NCBI GenBank assembly: GCA_022496205.1
Contig: WTXD01000070.1
Coordinates: forward strand, 59,275-123,274
Source of the DNA: Gloeopeniophorella convolvens
Taxonomy: Eukaryota > Basidiomycota > Agaricomycetes > Russulales
Length of the DNA stretch: 64,000 nt
Direction of reading: 5' to 3'
The stretch's first letter is position 1. Every line of letters starts with the position of its first letter. A program made the translations under genes and the position numbers. Positions 34,801 through 45,345 of this stretch are shown one piece after another. The notes below the pieces were generated by a model. That model was given only the letters and a program-made list of their open reading frames with translations, did not search any database and had not been told where the DNA came from.

Positions 34801-35459
34801 GCGATAAACTCACGAACGAAAGCATCGCTGGGGTTCATCCTTTCAGTAAGGAGTGCGAATGCGCGAATCAACTCGACCAGGATATCCACTATGATCTTCA
34901 TCATCGCGTCGTCGGGATCGGGAACGATCAACGTCCCTAGCCGCCTTAGGAACTGTGTCATTTGCTCGAGTAGTCCTATAAACGCCTCGTGATTCCTCAT
35001 GTTTTTGTCTGGGATCTATGACACATTCAGCAAGCGGGACGCAAAGGGAGGGACAATGATTGAGATACGCACTGTGAGCAGGATTCCGATGCTACCGAAG
35101 ATCGCTTCTCCCGGTTTGAACGCCTGACGTAGATGCTTCAGTGTATAGCTGCAGATCGTGGACATCTAGAGCGACGAGACCTGTAGCTTTCCAGCCGTGT
35201 GCAGAGCGGACGAATGATCTCGATAATCGGCGCAATCTTCTCGCACATGCGTGTCCTCCGGCGACTCTTATGGGCTGCGTCCAACGCTCTGCTTCCTTCT
35301 GAAGTAAACATAACCTCCTCCGGGGATGCACAGCTGCTGAGCTGGGTGACGAGCGCATGGGCAGTGGGATCATGTCCTGTCTTTTTTTGTAGTTTTCCGA
35401 AGCTTCAATGAAAAGCGAATGTAGTACTCTGCACTCGCAGCCTCGGCCGTGGCAGGCAT
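31822..35459 (-). pseudogene. NACHT-ankyrin NLR-like protein, frame interrupted
   Basis: Intracellular STAND/NLR-type receptor. From the N-terminus: a helical region (MPATAEAASAEYYIRF, later KIAPIIEIIRPLCTRLESYR, MRNHEAFIGLLEQMTQFLRR), then WLSVPNSSTNQAIASEARH, the NACHT P-loop AGAGKTVT near 34310, AYFYYDFRDTKKQSYRGLL, Walker B YIVVDALDEVPN near 33950 and ICITSRPEHDI. The post-NACHT region follows (FTHFSVKKFLISDQL), then about eight ankyrin repeats of the form LLLDRGADVNAQGG, ending at 31822. Several one-base shifts are needed between blocks, and the first ankyrin region has a TAA at about 32820 where Glu is expected (SIV-stop-HILASS). With both shifts and a nonsense change it is probably a pseudogene, though part of this may be assembly error. 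Such genes are highly variable in basidiomycetes. Confidence 0.7.
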
Positions 35460-36202
35460 GGGATCAAGGGTCTTCCGCTGTTTTTCAGAGGGGAAGGCAG
35501 AGATTGGAGTTCCTTGTGGGCAGTGGCCGGAGGAAGCGTGAAAGACCAGGTTGAAAGACCAGCGTTGAACGTTGGAGGCTATTGAATGACGGTCACGATG
35601 GCATATTTTGGCGCCCAGATTGGCACGCACTGCGATATGTCGAGCATCAACTGTAGCAATTTCCGTATCATGAGTCCGCAGTTTCTTTCTGTCGCTCCTG
35701 TCGCCACTGATGAAAGGAGAAAGGAAATGCGGCCCGCAAGCCCCCGCACCAACAATGTTCTTATGTATGCTCATTGGTAAAGGCGCGCCAGCCTTCGTGG
35801 ACCCGAACTTTAGGTCACGCATACTTGACACATACTTACATAGTGCGGGCCATGTACGCTGCGGCCCAACTGTCATCATCAGGCGGGTGGAGCCATGCGT
35901 TGTCGCCTCGCTGCTGCATGCGCGACCAACTTGCCACTGGGACAAGAGTATTTGGTGGCGCAAGCACGCTCAACAAAGAGAATGGCAGCTATATTCGTTG
36001 CAGTCTGACCTGATGTGGGCGGGAGCGCGACATGTCCCAAACCGGGGCCAAAACCGCCACACGGTATCCTCAGGCGTAAAGATGGAGCAGCCCAGCCGGC
36101 CTGCCGGGTCGGACGTGGATGTGGCAGAGCATCTTGTATACATGGATATAGCTCAGGTGACAGAGAACACATTAGACTAGAAAAAGCACATGACGGCGGC
36201 GA
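35460..36202. other. Intergenic, no gene seen
   Basis: Frames here lack motifs; this is the 5' flank of the NLR gene and the 3' flank of mago nashi. Confidence 0.4.
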
Positions 36203-36970
36203 TTATATGGGCTTGATTTTGAAGTGCAAAGAAATCAGGGAGAAGATGAGGCACTGGAGCGACCAATATCAGCATCTATGTACCGGAGAGAGAAAAGATG
36301 GGCGCGCACCTTGAGATCCTGCACCAGGTATAGAATACGCGCAGGCCTCGGGGTCCTCGCTGTCTTGGATGTCGACCAGCGAGCCGATTTTCGCAGTCTG
36401 GGGATGTCAGAAGGTGGAGGTGGCGCAGCGGGCACAGATGCGTACCTCGAACGCGATGTGGTCGTTCCAACGCGTATTTCGAGCTCCTGCTTCCCGACGA
36501 TATTCTTTTTTGGCCAGTTCGTGTCGTCTTCTCTAGAGGCGGGCACAAGCACCAGTGTAAGCACACGAAAACGGATAGAAAAGCGACGCACTTGATTATT
36601 TCACTCTGCTCGACGATGCGCTTCAACTCCTTCACGACGAGTGGGCCTACCCACACTGGAGCGCGGCGTCAACATGGCGCCCAGATGGCGAAAAACGAAG
36701 GCGAACGCACTCTCTTTGCGGATCAGGGAGTCATTTCGGTAGTTTGAGTTGTTCGCGTAGCGCAGACGGCCGTGCGAGTACTCGAACTCAAGGAACTCGT
36801 GGCCATGCTTGCCAGAGTGACCCGTGCTGGACCAGGGTTAGGTAAGGGTAATGCATAGAGCGACGAGAGCGAGCATACTAGTATCTGTTGACTATGTGAG
36901 TTCAATTCCGGTATTTTGAAGGAAAAAGGGGTCACCTAAGGTAGAACGGATCTTTGTCGTAAGAGGACAT
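36203..36970 (-). CDS. MAGO: Mago nashi, exon junction complex subunit
   Basis: Core exon-junction-complex protein that pairs with Y14 on spliced mRNA in the nucleus. Seven exons: 36936-36970 ([11 protein letters not shown]), a six-base exon 36879-36884, 36711-36826 ([30 protein letters not shown]), 36592-36655 ([20 protein letters not shown]), 36446-36532 ([19 protein letters not shown]), 36310-36397 and 36203-36253 ([16 protein letters not shown]). The expected length is 149 residues, normal for the family. Staying in frame requires one extra base at about 36466, 36346 and 36331, each in a short homopolymer (for example GAGGCC for GAGGGCC). In a conserved, normally single-copy gene this points to sequence error rather than decay. 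Confidence 0.88.
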
Positions 36971-37159
36971 CACTGGCGGTGTTGAGCGTGCTGAACGCGT
37001 CGACCGTTTCATCTCGGTATGCTTATGTCATCACTTTCGACGACTTCTGTCGCGAAACACGCAACCTTGACGCGACCAGCAAAACATTTGGACGCGCACG
37101 TCCCGCAACAGAGAACCTAGGATTGCAGCAATAGAGGATGTATATATCTACGGAACTAA

Positions 37160-38695
37160 TTATGCGGTAGCGGAAGGCTGCGTCGCAGCCGCCTTGCTCT
37201 CCGCCTGAATGATCTTGTCGCCCAGCTCCTTCACCTGCTGCTTGTCCGTCGGCCGCGCGAGGCGCAGCCGGCCCACGACGGACTGCAAGTGCGAGCGCCC
37301 AATGCTACAGGCAGGCGATGCCAGCGCACAGCACGTATACCGACGCCCGGCACCGCGTGCGCCTCGAGGTAGCGCACCCACCGGTCGACCACCTCGGGGT
37401 CCGCGTCGAACGCCTTGATCGCGCGCGCGTGCACGCGCCGCTCGAAATTCTCCTGTGACTTCTTGTGCGCGAAAGGTCCGCGTGGGACCGTCCAGAGCGT
37501 GCGCCGCGTCGGAAGCGAGACGAGCCTGTGACGGGAATGCCGAGCGACGCTGCCGCGTGCGACGCGAAGTGCGCGGCGAGCTGGATGGGCTGATGGGAGT
37601 GCGCGCGGAATTGGAGGACCGCAACGGGGATCCCGTGCGTGCGAGGGTGACGGTATGGTTCGAGGAGCCCGCGGCCGTTCACGACGCTCGCGTGCCAGTC
37701 CCGCTCCTTGGGGTCAATGCGCACGCCGCGGAGGGGTTTTACTGTTGCGACGTGACGCTCGGGGGCGGTGGATCTAAGAAAATCAGGCCATGCCGACAGA
37801 TGCCAGTGGGTGCAACATACGAGGAGGGCTCGGTGCTCGAGGTTGCCTTCGGTGCAGAAGTTATCGCATCTACGGGCCTGGGGAGATGTGAGACAGTACA
37901 CCGATCACGACAGATACCACACGTACGGTGATGGTGCCGCCTTCTCTGTGGATTGTCCTTCACTCCCTTTGGTAGCTCTGGTAAAATGTCTCGGTCGAAT
38001 GATGATATGAACAAGTTCGAGACTAACGGTGATGTTGACGGCGCTTTGGTAGAGCCAGCCGCATTCGTGTTCGGAGTCGTTTGACTGTCCTCCCGGGTTG
38101 AAGGCGAGATCTTCGCTTTAGGGCGAGAGCTATAATCAATGAGCAACAAGTAAAACAGGTAGAGATAGACGTACGCGGTAGGGGCGCCTGCCCTGGTCCC
38201 CGGCTCCGTTGGCTTCGTTGCGGGCTTCGAAGCTGCCGAAGGTCTGAGAGGTGGCGATTAGTGAATATTCCTTCAAAGATAGAATAGACTCACTCTGTCG
38301 ACGCGGTCTTTGCCTCCTTCACTGGCTGCTGTTTAGGCTTCGGCACGGTTTCTAGCGCCCGAGCGGTCCTACAATTGGAAACGGTTGGGGACATTTGACA
38401 ACAAGGTAAAAGAATACGCACACTGGAGACGCGGAAGCCTTAGTACCCTTCCCCAATGGTGGTGGCTTGGAGCTGGGTGCGGCTTTCGTAGCTGGTTCCG
38501 CTTGCTTTTTGGCTCCCTCAGCTCCAGTCCTAGTCGGGTTGTCAAGCTGGCGCGTGCAAGGACGTGTTGTGAGACTTACGGAGGAGAGTTCTTCGAGCTT
38601 TGCGCGCGTGTTGAGGTCAGAAGTACCCTGCTAGGGGCCCGCACGGAAGTGCGCCTCAGAGCATGGGCGAGCATCACGTTGGGGACGATGAGCAT
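37160..38695 (-). CDS. RSM10: Mitochondrial small-subunit ribosomal protein S10 (uS10m)
   Basis: Component of the mitochondrial 37S ribosomal subunit. The first exon from ATG 38695 (an alternative ATG lies at 38674) encodes an Arg/Ser-rich presequence: MLAHALRRTSVRAPSRVLL. Several exons then give a Lys/Pro/Ser-rich linker (AEPATKAAPSSKPPPLGKG). The uS10 domain has NGRGLLEPYRHPRTHGIPVA, LQFRAHSHQPIQLAAHF, ASHAAASLGIPV, ARAIKAFDADPEVVDRWVRY, and the end RLRLARPTDKQQVKELGDKI to TATA with TAA at 37160. One-base corrections are needed near 37533 and 37306. It sits 190 bases upstream of mago nashi on the same strand and shares a short divergent promoter region with SUS1. Confidence 0.85.
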
Positions 38696-38895
38696 GGCAC
38701 TGGCAGGTCGGACGCGGAATACTGTTGCTGACGCAAGTGGAAGTGTATTTCACGCTCACGTGCACATCACGTCCATGACCGGCGCTTCTTGGGCGCTCCT
38801 CCTGCCACTACTCAACGACCTCGATCGTCGGCTTTGCACCCTGTACGCTCCTACACAGGCAATTGTGCATTACATTCTATACCCTTGCTGAAGAT
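38696..38895. promoter_or_regulatory. Divergent promoter region between RSM10 and SUS1
   Basis: 200 bases separate two divergently transcribed housekeeping genes; no TATA box is seen on either side. Bidirectional use is inferred from spacing only. Confidence 0.45.
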
Positions 38896-39355
38896 ATGCC
38901 ATCTGCGACATTGTCTGAGCAAGACTCCCTGTTTCATCAACTACAGCGTCGTATGGTAGAGTCTGGCGAGTGGGATAGGTGCGCCAATCGTGTGCGACAA
39001 TACCGACGTGCAAGCTCACAGGCCCTCTAGGCTTGTGCTGCAGCTAAGATATCAACTGAACGACGCGGGCTGGCTGGACTCCCAGCGGGTGCAAACTCTA
39101 GGTGAGCAACTCCGAAAGCGATTCGTCAGGCCGCTGGTGATTCACTTCCGTTCACAGAGCAGGCGCACACCATGGAGCAACCTTCATTTCGAGAGCTGCT
39201 TGATGGGACGAGGACTCGAGCGCATGGTGCGCCTCCCAATTCATCGAATGATGTGCGCGCTACTGACCAATAGTACCCAAGGCGTGCCAGAAGCTGTCAG
39301 GCAGCAGATTATGACGTCGATGCGGGCGTTCATAGATAAGCAGATCGAGTCATGA
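38896..39355 (+). CDS. SUS1: SUS1/ENY2, SAGA and TREX-2 subunit
   Basis: Small helical protein shared by the SAGA deubiquitinase module and the TREX-2 mRNA export complex. Four exons: 38896-38978, 39031-39101, 39158-39226 and 39282-39355, giving 98 residues. Matching blocks: SLFHQLQRRMVESGEWDR, LRYQLNDAGWLDSQR, MEQPSFRELLDGTRTRAHG and VPEAVRQQIMTSMRAFIDKQ. The intron-rich layout recalls SUS1 genes in other fungi. No frame problem. Length and order fit the family exactly. Confidence 0.9.
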
Positions 39356-40692
39356 GGCCTCCCATTTGTATCTGGGACTCTCCGTTGTCCCCGTGATAAC
39401 TCCCGAAGGTTGAACAGTGCGCTCTTATACCCCTGATTGTACTCTGTTATATCCTGACGTGGGCATGTGGATGCCAGATAATTCTCCTGTGCCGCTCCCT
39501 TTCTGAGTGATTGGCAGAGCAAGGCCAGCGCACCTCAATGCCTGTCATTGACAAGGTGACCGCGGAGGTCGGTGCGCGAGCATGAGGAGGTTGCCAAGCG
39601 TTCTTATGTGGGCACACCCGATGTGACCTCTGTGCCTAGATATCCCTTTTTTCGGAAACATTCTGAACCACATTCATACTCATTCACGACTCAGATGCTT
39701 TCCAGCACCAGAGGAACAAATGTACGTGAGAATTTCCGTATGAGGCAGCGCGCCCATCACAGCTTGATGACTAGACAAGTACGTCTCTTTGGGAATGGGA
39801 TATTGGCACATGATGTCGATTTGTGGAGCAGCCTCGACCCTCGAGTCCACCAACGCTCAGTTTGCCCATATCGTCGAGCCTATTGGTTCAGTACTCAGTG
39901 ACCGGCGGTCACCCTGCCGGTGTTCGCTCGCTCGCCGTCAGGTCACCTACGCGGCGCTCACCTTCAATTTGATGCATGCGGCCAGACTTCGCTTGGCAAC
40001 TACGCCTTTCAAGCCAATCCGCCATTTGAAGAGGACAGCCTCCAGCATGATGTCCGTAACATCGCTTATATCTGCAAGCCTTGATCTCTGGCGCTGGATG
40101 ACTCTGAAGTCCTGAAAGAAGTCGCATCGCTGAATCCGGGTTTCTCTTATACAACCGCTTCTTTCCAGGTGGTTTTGCGCAAGGGCGCTCTTTAGCCCTC
40201 AACCTGCCTCGTGAAATCGAGACACCCTCGACCCTGGGCTCCTCATTCGAACATGGCTCGATGGCCAAGTTACGCTGATTTGTAGACCACTGCGGGCTCC
40301 TTTGTGCGGGACACTCCTGTCAATCAGGTTCGTTTGCGCCAGGTGTTGTGATAACCAATATGCTGACTGATACCAGATAGCAGTTGTCCAGGTTGATGGC
40401 TCATAAGAATGTCTCGTCGTGACAGCTGTCTGCTGTCCATGTCTATCCCTAGAGACCATGTCACTCGGGCAGCGTGAATATGCAATACCCATACCTAGCT
40501 CCATACCTTTTCGTGGGCTATCAAGCGGGTCCGATATGTCGCCATACAGTTATCACTAGTGCAAGCTGCGCCATTTGTCAGCATCCGGCGCGAAGAAAAC
40601 ACTTAAGATGCTAGCACTTCATCCGAACGAATGTTTCCTACAAGACAAGCTCCCACCGCCCGTGGTGTTTGTCTGGATCTATTGTTTCTGCC
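39356..40692. other. Intergenic, no gene seen
   Basis: Short frames only. Part of it may be the promoter of the DUF6534 gene. Confidence 0.4.
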
Positions 40693-42375
40693 ATGAATGC
40701 GACCACCCACCAACTCGATGCTGTATCGATGTAAGCCTTTCATTGTCGTTGGCACCTATTCTAGCTGACAAAGGATCAGAGCAACTCCCATGGTACGTGT
40801 ATTTATCCGTGAGACCCTGCACGCTCAGCCTGACCGCAGCAATCAGCTCTTTGGGAGCCTGCTAAATTGGGCCATGTACGGCGGCCTGGTTGTCCAAGTC
40901 TGTGCGTCAGTTCACACGCTCCACGGATGTAGTTTCTAATCTTGGTCCATGATGCAGATGTATATGCGTACAACTTCCCCAATGACAAGAGGTTGCCGAA
41001 GCTCTTAGGTGATTCACAAAGCCCTCTTTTCCTTGGTGAATGCTCACCCGAGATCGGGACCGAAGTGTACGGCGTATTCCTGCTGGAGACTGCGCAAATG
41101 GTCCTAAGTGGCATCACCTATACTACTGGTTCATTTCCGGCTTTGGCAACGTCCCTCGCCTCAAGAACCCATACGCCTCCCCATTCGATATCCCGTGATC
41201 GGATCCTTAATCTCTGTCATCGTGCAAGGCTTCTTCGTCTATCGCATCTGGGTACTGAGCAAGAAATTGCGGCCACTCTGTGTGCTAATCTGTACTGTGA
41301 GCCGGTCGCAATACGCACTTTTCTCACGAGTCTCATCGAGATCGGCAAAGATCTCCGTCGCGCAAGCTACAAGCGCTACGTTCGGGGGAATACAGGTATG
41401 AATTGTCATATAACTCTGCCTTCTGTATATTGAGTCGACCATTTAGGCGGTCGTACGCGGAACATTCGTAGAAGGCCACGACTTGGTTGTAGAAGCCTAC
41501 GTGAGTATGCCAACTATAACATGTAATTGAGAGTGGAGCCTCAATGTCCGTAGATATGGCTCGTTGGGACTGTCGTGGCTGATGCTCTTATCGCTGGCTC
41601 CCTTATTCTATTCGTGAGTACGCTTGCTGCGTCCTTCCTCAATTTACAGATGATTCCATTCCACAGCTAATGAGACGAAGTGACTGCATCTCTGGAAATA
41701 CTGTGCAGCGCATCGTCCGACTGACCATCGAGACGAATGCCTTAACAGGTGCGTTATCCTGCCGGCGCAGTAATTCCCCACGGCTCATACAACCCCCTGC
41801 AGCGAGCATCGCAATAGTTGCTCTTGCGCTGGTGATAGCATTTCCGGTTCGTATTCAAGTTCCCGGGGTTCTTTATCAGGGAGACGGTGGAACTAATTTG
41901 GGATTTTCTGTTCCAAGCATAGAAACTGGTTCACAGCACCGTGAGTATCTCTTAGACTTTCAACAGTTCTGCATAGAGCTTACTACCACGCGTTTCCCCA
42001 ATAGGACTGCCGTTCTTGGAAAGCTGTAGGTCACACGCCTTCTCCCGTTATCCCCTTGCCGATTTCGATGCCTACAGATATTCCAACACTCTCCTCGTCT
42101 CGCTCAATAATCGCATCTCGATCCAAGATGCTGAAAGGGCACGTAGAATGGAGGAACATATTCATAGCACGTTCATTGAGTTCCGGACGCCAACGAAGAA
42201 GGACGAGGAGCACGGCGCTTCTTCCATTAGCGTGCTGGTCCATGATGGTGCCTCGGAGGCCCGCACGATTACGCCGTTTGATGAGCTGCCTGATTTCGAG
42301 GTCCACTCACCCGGCAGCAGCCTGCGTAAAGGCCCAATGGTGAGTCCGAGAACCATACACTCGGACGCCGCCTAA
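40693..42375 (+). CDS. DUF6534-type multi-pass membrane protein
   Basis: Assembled from about eight short exons. Matching blocks of this Agaricomycete family: FGSLLNWAMYGGLVVQVYVY, AYNFPNDKRLPKLL, VYGVFLLETAQMVLSG, YYWFISGFGNVPRLKNPYAS, IPVIGSLISVIVQGFFVYRI, WLVGTVVADALIAGSLILF, RIVRLTIETNALTASIAIVA and KLYSNTLLVSLNNRISIQDA. These are the usual seven predicted membrane helices and the conserved TETNALT and SNTLLVSLNNR segments. The tail (PSPR-like, ITPFDELPDFEVHSP) is cytoplasmic and acidic. The N-terminal exon (start MNATTHQLDA at 40693) is the least certain; the join to the next exon seems one base off. Function unknown in this family; receptor-like topology only. Confidence 0.75.
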
Positions 42376-42663
42376 TTCAAAATCAGCCCGAATCTAGGTC
42401 AAGGCCCCGGCGCTACTCTGTTTAGGTCACGCGATGCACGCTACTTCTCCTCCACTTACCCTCTGTCAGGATGAAGCACAGGTCTGTGAACCGCAACGGC
42501 ATACGGCCTCGACTCTCAAGTAAAGATCTTTCGGACGCACACGTACACACACGCTATATCGACGGCCCGCTGTAATCATTTACACTTCCACCTAATCAAC
42601 CTGTTCACGCCCTGTGCGACCCACTCGTTACTCCTCGCGCAATAATAGCATTCCACAGAACTC
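42376..42663. other. Intergenic
   Basis: 3' flanks of the DUF6534 gene (plus) and the small secreted peptide gene (minus); nothing else seen. Confidence 0.4.
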
Positions 42664-42879
42664 TCAGCTGCCATCGCCGAAGAAGCCCCCGTCGGCGTCC
42701 AAGGAGCTGAGACGGGCTGATATGGAGACCGATTGGGTGAGCGAGTCTGGGCGAAGTGGAGAAGTTGTCAACGACGAACCTGCTAGTTCTCTGCTCTCAG
42801 CAGCTGGCGGCGTGGTAGGCAGCGCCGTGGCCAAGGCAGCGAGCGCGACGAGGATAAGGGAGAACGGGACGCTGCGCAT
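42664..42879 (-). CDS. Small secreted peptide precursor
   Basis: Intronless 71-residue frame with a textbook signal peptide (MRSVPFSLILVALAALATAL) followed by a Ser/Leu/Pro-rich 51-residue mature part without Cys, ending DADGGFFGDGS. The stop is at 42664. A TATA box on the same strand lies 72 bases upstream. A 92-residue frame on the opposite strand overlaps it but has no motif. No CaaX end, so not a pheromone precursor of the usual type. Family unknown. Confidence 0.55.
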   Translation of the reverse strand: MRSVPFSLILVALAALATALPTTPPAAESRELAGSSLTTSPLRPDSLTQSVSISARLSSLDADGGFFGDGS

Positions 42880-42950
42880 AATGGTGGCGTAGGCGTGGGT
42901 TCTAGAGCGTGCAGGTGCGCAGTACGTTTGATAGCGGAACGATGCGTAGC

Positions 42951-42956
42951 TTTATA
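42951..42956 (-). promoter_or_regulatory. TATA box of the small secreted peptide gene
   Basis: TATAAA on the minus strand 72 bases before the ATG at 42879. Confidence 0.5.
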
Positions 42957-42959
42957 ATC

Positions 42960-43778
42960 TATCCTCATGTTGAAAAGAACTTATTCGTGGAAACCCAGCG
43001 GGATCGCCCCAACATACTAATATGGCCGATCAAGAAGCATCGTAGGAAGCGTGGTGTTTTCAAAAGCTGCAGCATCAATCATATGTGCTCTGGAGGATGT
43101 TCGGAACTCCACAGAGTTCCCACCAACATGTGAAGCTCTTATGCGATAAGGGGGTATGCAGCACGATCAGCGGTGCTTGTTCCCCCGGTGAGGGCCTTCC
43201 AGCGGTCACGGTGAGCCTTGTTCATTCGTGGACGCCGCAAAGAGCTCTTAAATTGACGCAAGAACGATGTCGGTTGCAAATCGTAACGCATGCATATAGA
43301 TGGCTTGTCGACATTTCCTCATACCTGAACGAGACGCTCTGGCACCGAACCGTCCATCTATGGTCATTCGGACCATATAACCGATAAGTTCACGCCGCCG
43401 TGCGTAGTCACGATTTTTTAATTATGCTCGCACTACTATTATGCGGTACGCCCGTTCTTCGTGGCACGAACCTTGCGGCGAACGCGGCGCCGGCGCGGCT
43501 GCATGAGCACCGTTTAAACTGAACGTTGCGCTGGTACGCGCCGCTGGGCACAAGTCGCCATTACTAGTTTCCAGTGCATAAACTCTTACAAAACACATGC
43601 ATTCAAATGGGTGTGCGTTCCTTCCCGTCAATATATTTGAACGGCTGCTGATATCCGAACACTTAAGGAGTCAACACTGGCCGACCTCGAGGACGCCATA
43701 CCCTCCCAGGACCGGGGCCTCCCCGGGGTGGATAGAAGTTGGCGCGTACAGCTGGTGTCCTTTTCGCCGCTTCGTATG
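42960..43778. other. Intergenic, no gene seen
   Basis: Flank between the secreted peptide promoter and the LTR of the element remnant; no supportable gene. Confidence 0.4.
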
Positions 43779-44299
43779 TGTAACGTTCGTGCGCGACTCG
43801 GGTTCAGGTGTTGAATCGTCGTCGCTGGGCACGGACGGTTCGGGTTCACGTCGGGGCTCCCAGTCGGGACTCGCTGCGACGAAGGGTTCTGTTGAAGTCA
43901 GGTTCAGGGATCCGCGTGGATCCTCGTCGATAGGCTGGGACGTGGTGACGATGGGCGACCAATCGGGTCGCTCGGACTGAGGATAGAAGGGAGAAGGGAC
44001 TCGGATTCGCGCTGTAGCTACTGTACTGGAGAATACAGGAGGACAAGCTTAAGTCTACAGAGCGAACGAGCTTGTCCTTAAATACTCGACGGTGCACTGC
44101 TGTATCGTACAGGAAAGGTTTGCATAAGGCAAGGAGAGGGATCCTTGTAATCGTAAACGAGGCGCGAGGAGTCAGAGAGGCGATGCGGCGTACGGGAACG
44201 AGGAGACGAGTCGAGCGGCGCAGCGCGAGAACGAGGCGCGTACCGTACGAAAAAGGAAAGAGTAAGAAAAATAGTAGGGCAGTACGTAGAGCCGTAACA
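43779..44299 (-). mobile_element. LTR of a second Gypsy-like element (remnant)
   Basis: On the minus strand it begins TGTTACGGCTC right after a polypurine stretch (AAAGCGGGGGTAA) and ends near CGAACGTTACA, about 520 bases, close to the 541-542 bases of the complete element's LTRs. It contains a TATTTAAG-like box near 44078. It lies directly downstream of an accessory ORF of the type found in the complete element. No second LTR or pol is found, so this is a truncated element. The inner boundary is inferred. Confidence 0.5.
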
Positions 44300-44331
44300 T
44301 TACCCCCGCTTTAGGATGAAAGCCCCAGCTT

Positions 44332-45195
44332 TCAGATGTCGAGGTGAGGGGGTTGTCCGTGCGTGACGACGGCCGTGCTGTCCCTCATCGGATAAGGGTC
44401 TTGACGACGACGAGGCGTTCCTCGCTCGTTGCTGGGCGCCGCTGAGTGGTTCGACCTGATCGATCCGCCGCTAGAGCTGGAGCTCGCACGGGCTCGGGTG
44501 CGATTGAGGCGTCGATGTCCGGTGGTGACATAGATATTGTCCAGGTGGGCGCGGCGGACAATGGCGGCGTTTTCGAGTCTGACCACGACTGGGTCGACGT
44601 CACGGGCGAGGCGATGGCGCCGCTCTTGTAGCGCGTTGACCTCGTTGTCAATTGCCCGGATTTGTCGGTGGAAGGTCTGGAGACGGTGGATGTCTCCCGT
44701 AACACCGGGGTCAGCGAGCTGGCGGATGCGACTCATCATATGGGGTTCGGACGCTACGAGGTCCGAGTAGAAGTCGGCGCGTAAGGCGGTTTGAATACCG
44801 GGGTGGGGTTCCGCGAGACACGGAACGCACACCTCATAGGATGTGGCGGTGGCGAGTGCGAGGTAGTACGGTTCAGCGCAGTCGATGAGCTTATAATAGC
44901 GGGGGCGCACTATGTCCCCGTAGGGTCCGGTGATGGTGAACTCCAGCGCGTGCTCCCCCTCGTTCTTGGTGAACCCCCTGAGTCGGGGGTCGTGCTGAAA
45001 CTCCGCGATCGCCCTAGTGAGGTACCGGTTAATAACCGCGTCGTCCGTCCGGTCCGCTTCGTCGAGAAGGTATTGGACGCGTTCTTGCGGGAGATTTAAC
45101 CAGTCTTCTACCTCCTTGAGCTGGTCCAGCGCGTACCGGACGATGAGAGAGCGGAGTTCGACTGGGAAGGGGTGGTCGGGGAGATGGAGCGACAT
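44332..45195 (-). CDS. Accessory ORF of element remnant, ORF-B
   Basis: An intact 287-residue frame starting MSLHLPDHPFPVELRSLIV. Mostly helical N-terminus, a central part with YLALATATSYEVCVPCLA, a heptad-like helix (EVNALQERRHRLARDV, about residues 185-200) and a Ser/Arg-rich basic tail ending QPPHLDI. Residues 150-210 align without gaps to residues 325-384 of the accessory ORF at 50433-51794 (pattern H-[LM]-[LM]-S-x-x-R-x-L-x-D-x-G-x-T-x-D-x-x-RL, ending RLExA). It ends 33 bases before the LTR, the same position relative to the 3' LTR. No known domain recognised; function unknown. Confidence 0.6.
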   Translation of the reverse strand: MSLHLPDHPFPVELRSLIVRYALDQLKEVEDWLNLPQERVQYLLDEADRTDDAVINRYLTRAIAEFQHDPRLRGFTKNEGEHALEFTITGPYGDIVRPRYYKLIDCAEPYYLALATATSYEVCVPCLAEPHPGIQTALRADFYSDLVASEPHMMSRIRQLADPGVTGDIHRLQTFHRQIRAIDNEVNALQERRHRLARDVDPVVVRLENAAIVRRAHLDNIYVTTGHRRLNRTRARASSSSSGGSIRSNHSAAPSNERGTPRRRQDPYPMRDSTAVVTHGQPPHLDI

Positions 45196-45227
45196 TGCTC
45201 CGATGGTGCATCAGGAAAAATCGCGAG

Positions 45228-45345
45228 GGCTGTAGTCCACCCATGGACTACAGGTTCCAATGGGGCCTACGTAGACCAGGGTGGGACTACAGAGAACTAC
45301 GTACAGCAGGATGAACTACACGTACTATGTAGTCCATGCAGTACA
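45228..45345. repeat. Cluster of GTAGTCC/GGACTAC sites in both orientations
   Basis: TGTAGTCC-ACCCAT-GGACTACA is a perfect inverted repeat with 8-base arms near 45231-45252. It is followed by GGGACTACA, two GAACTAC and a TATGTAGTCCATG copy within about 100 bases, directly upstream of ORF-B on its promoter side. Looks like a binding-site cluster or degenerate foldback; no known factor assigned. Confidence 0.5.

Noticed and set aside
45016..45235. Possible gene antisense to ORF-B
   Set aside because: Several short open frames without motifs; ORF-B is the only one with cross-element similarity.
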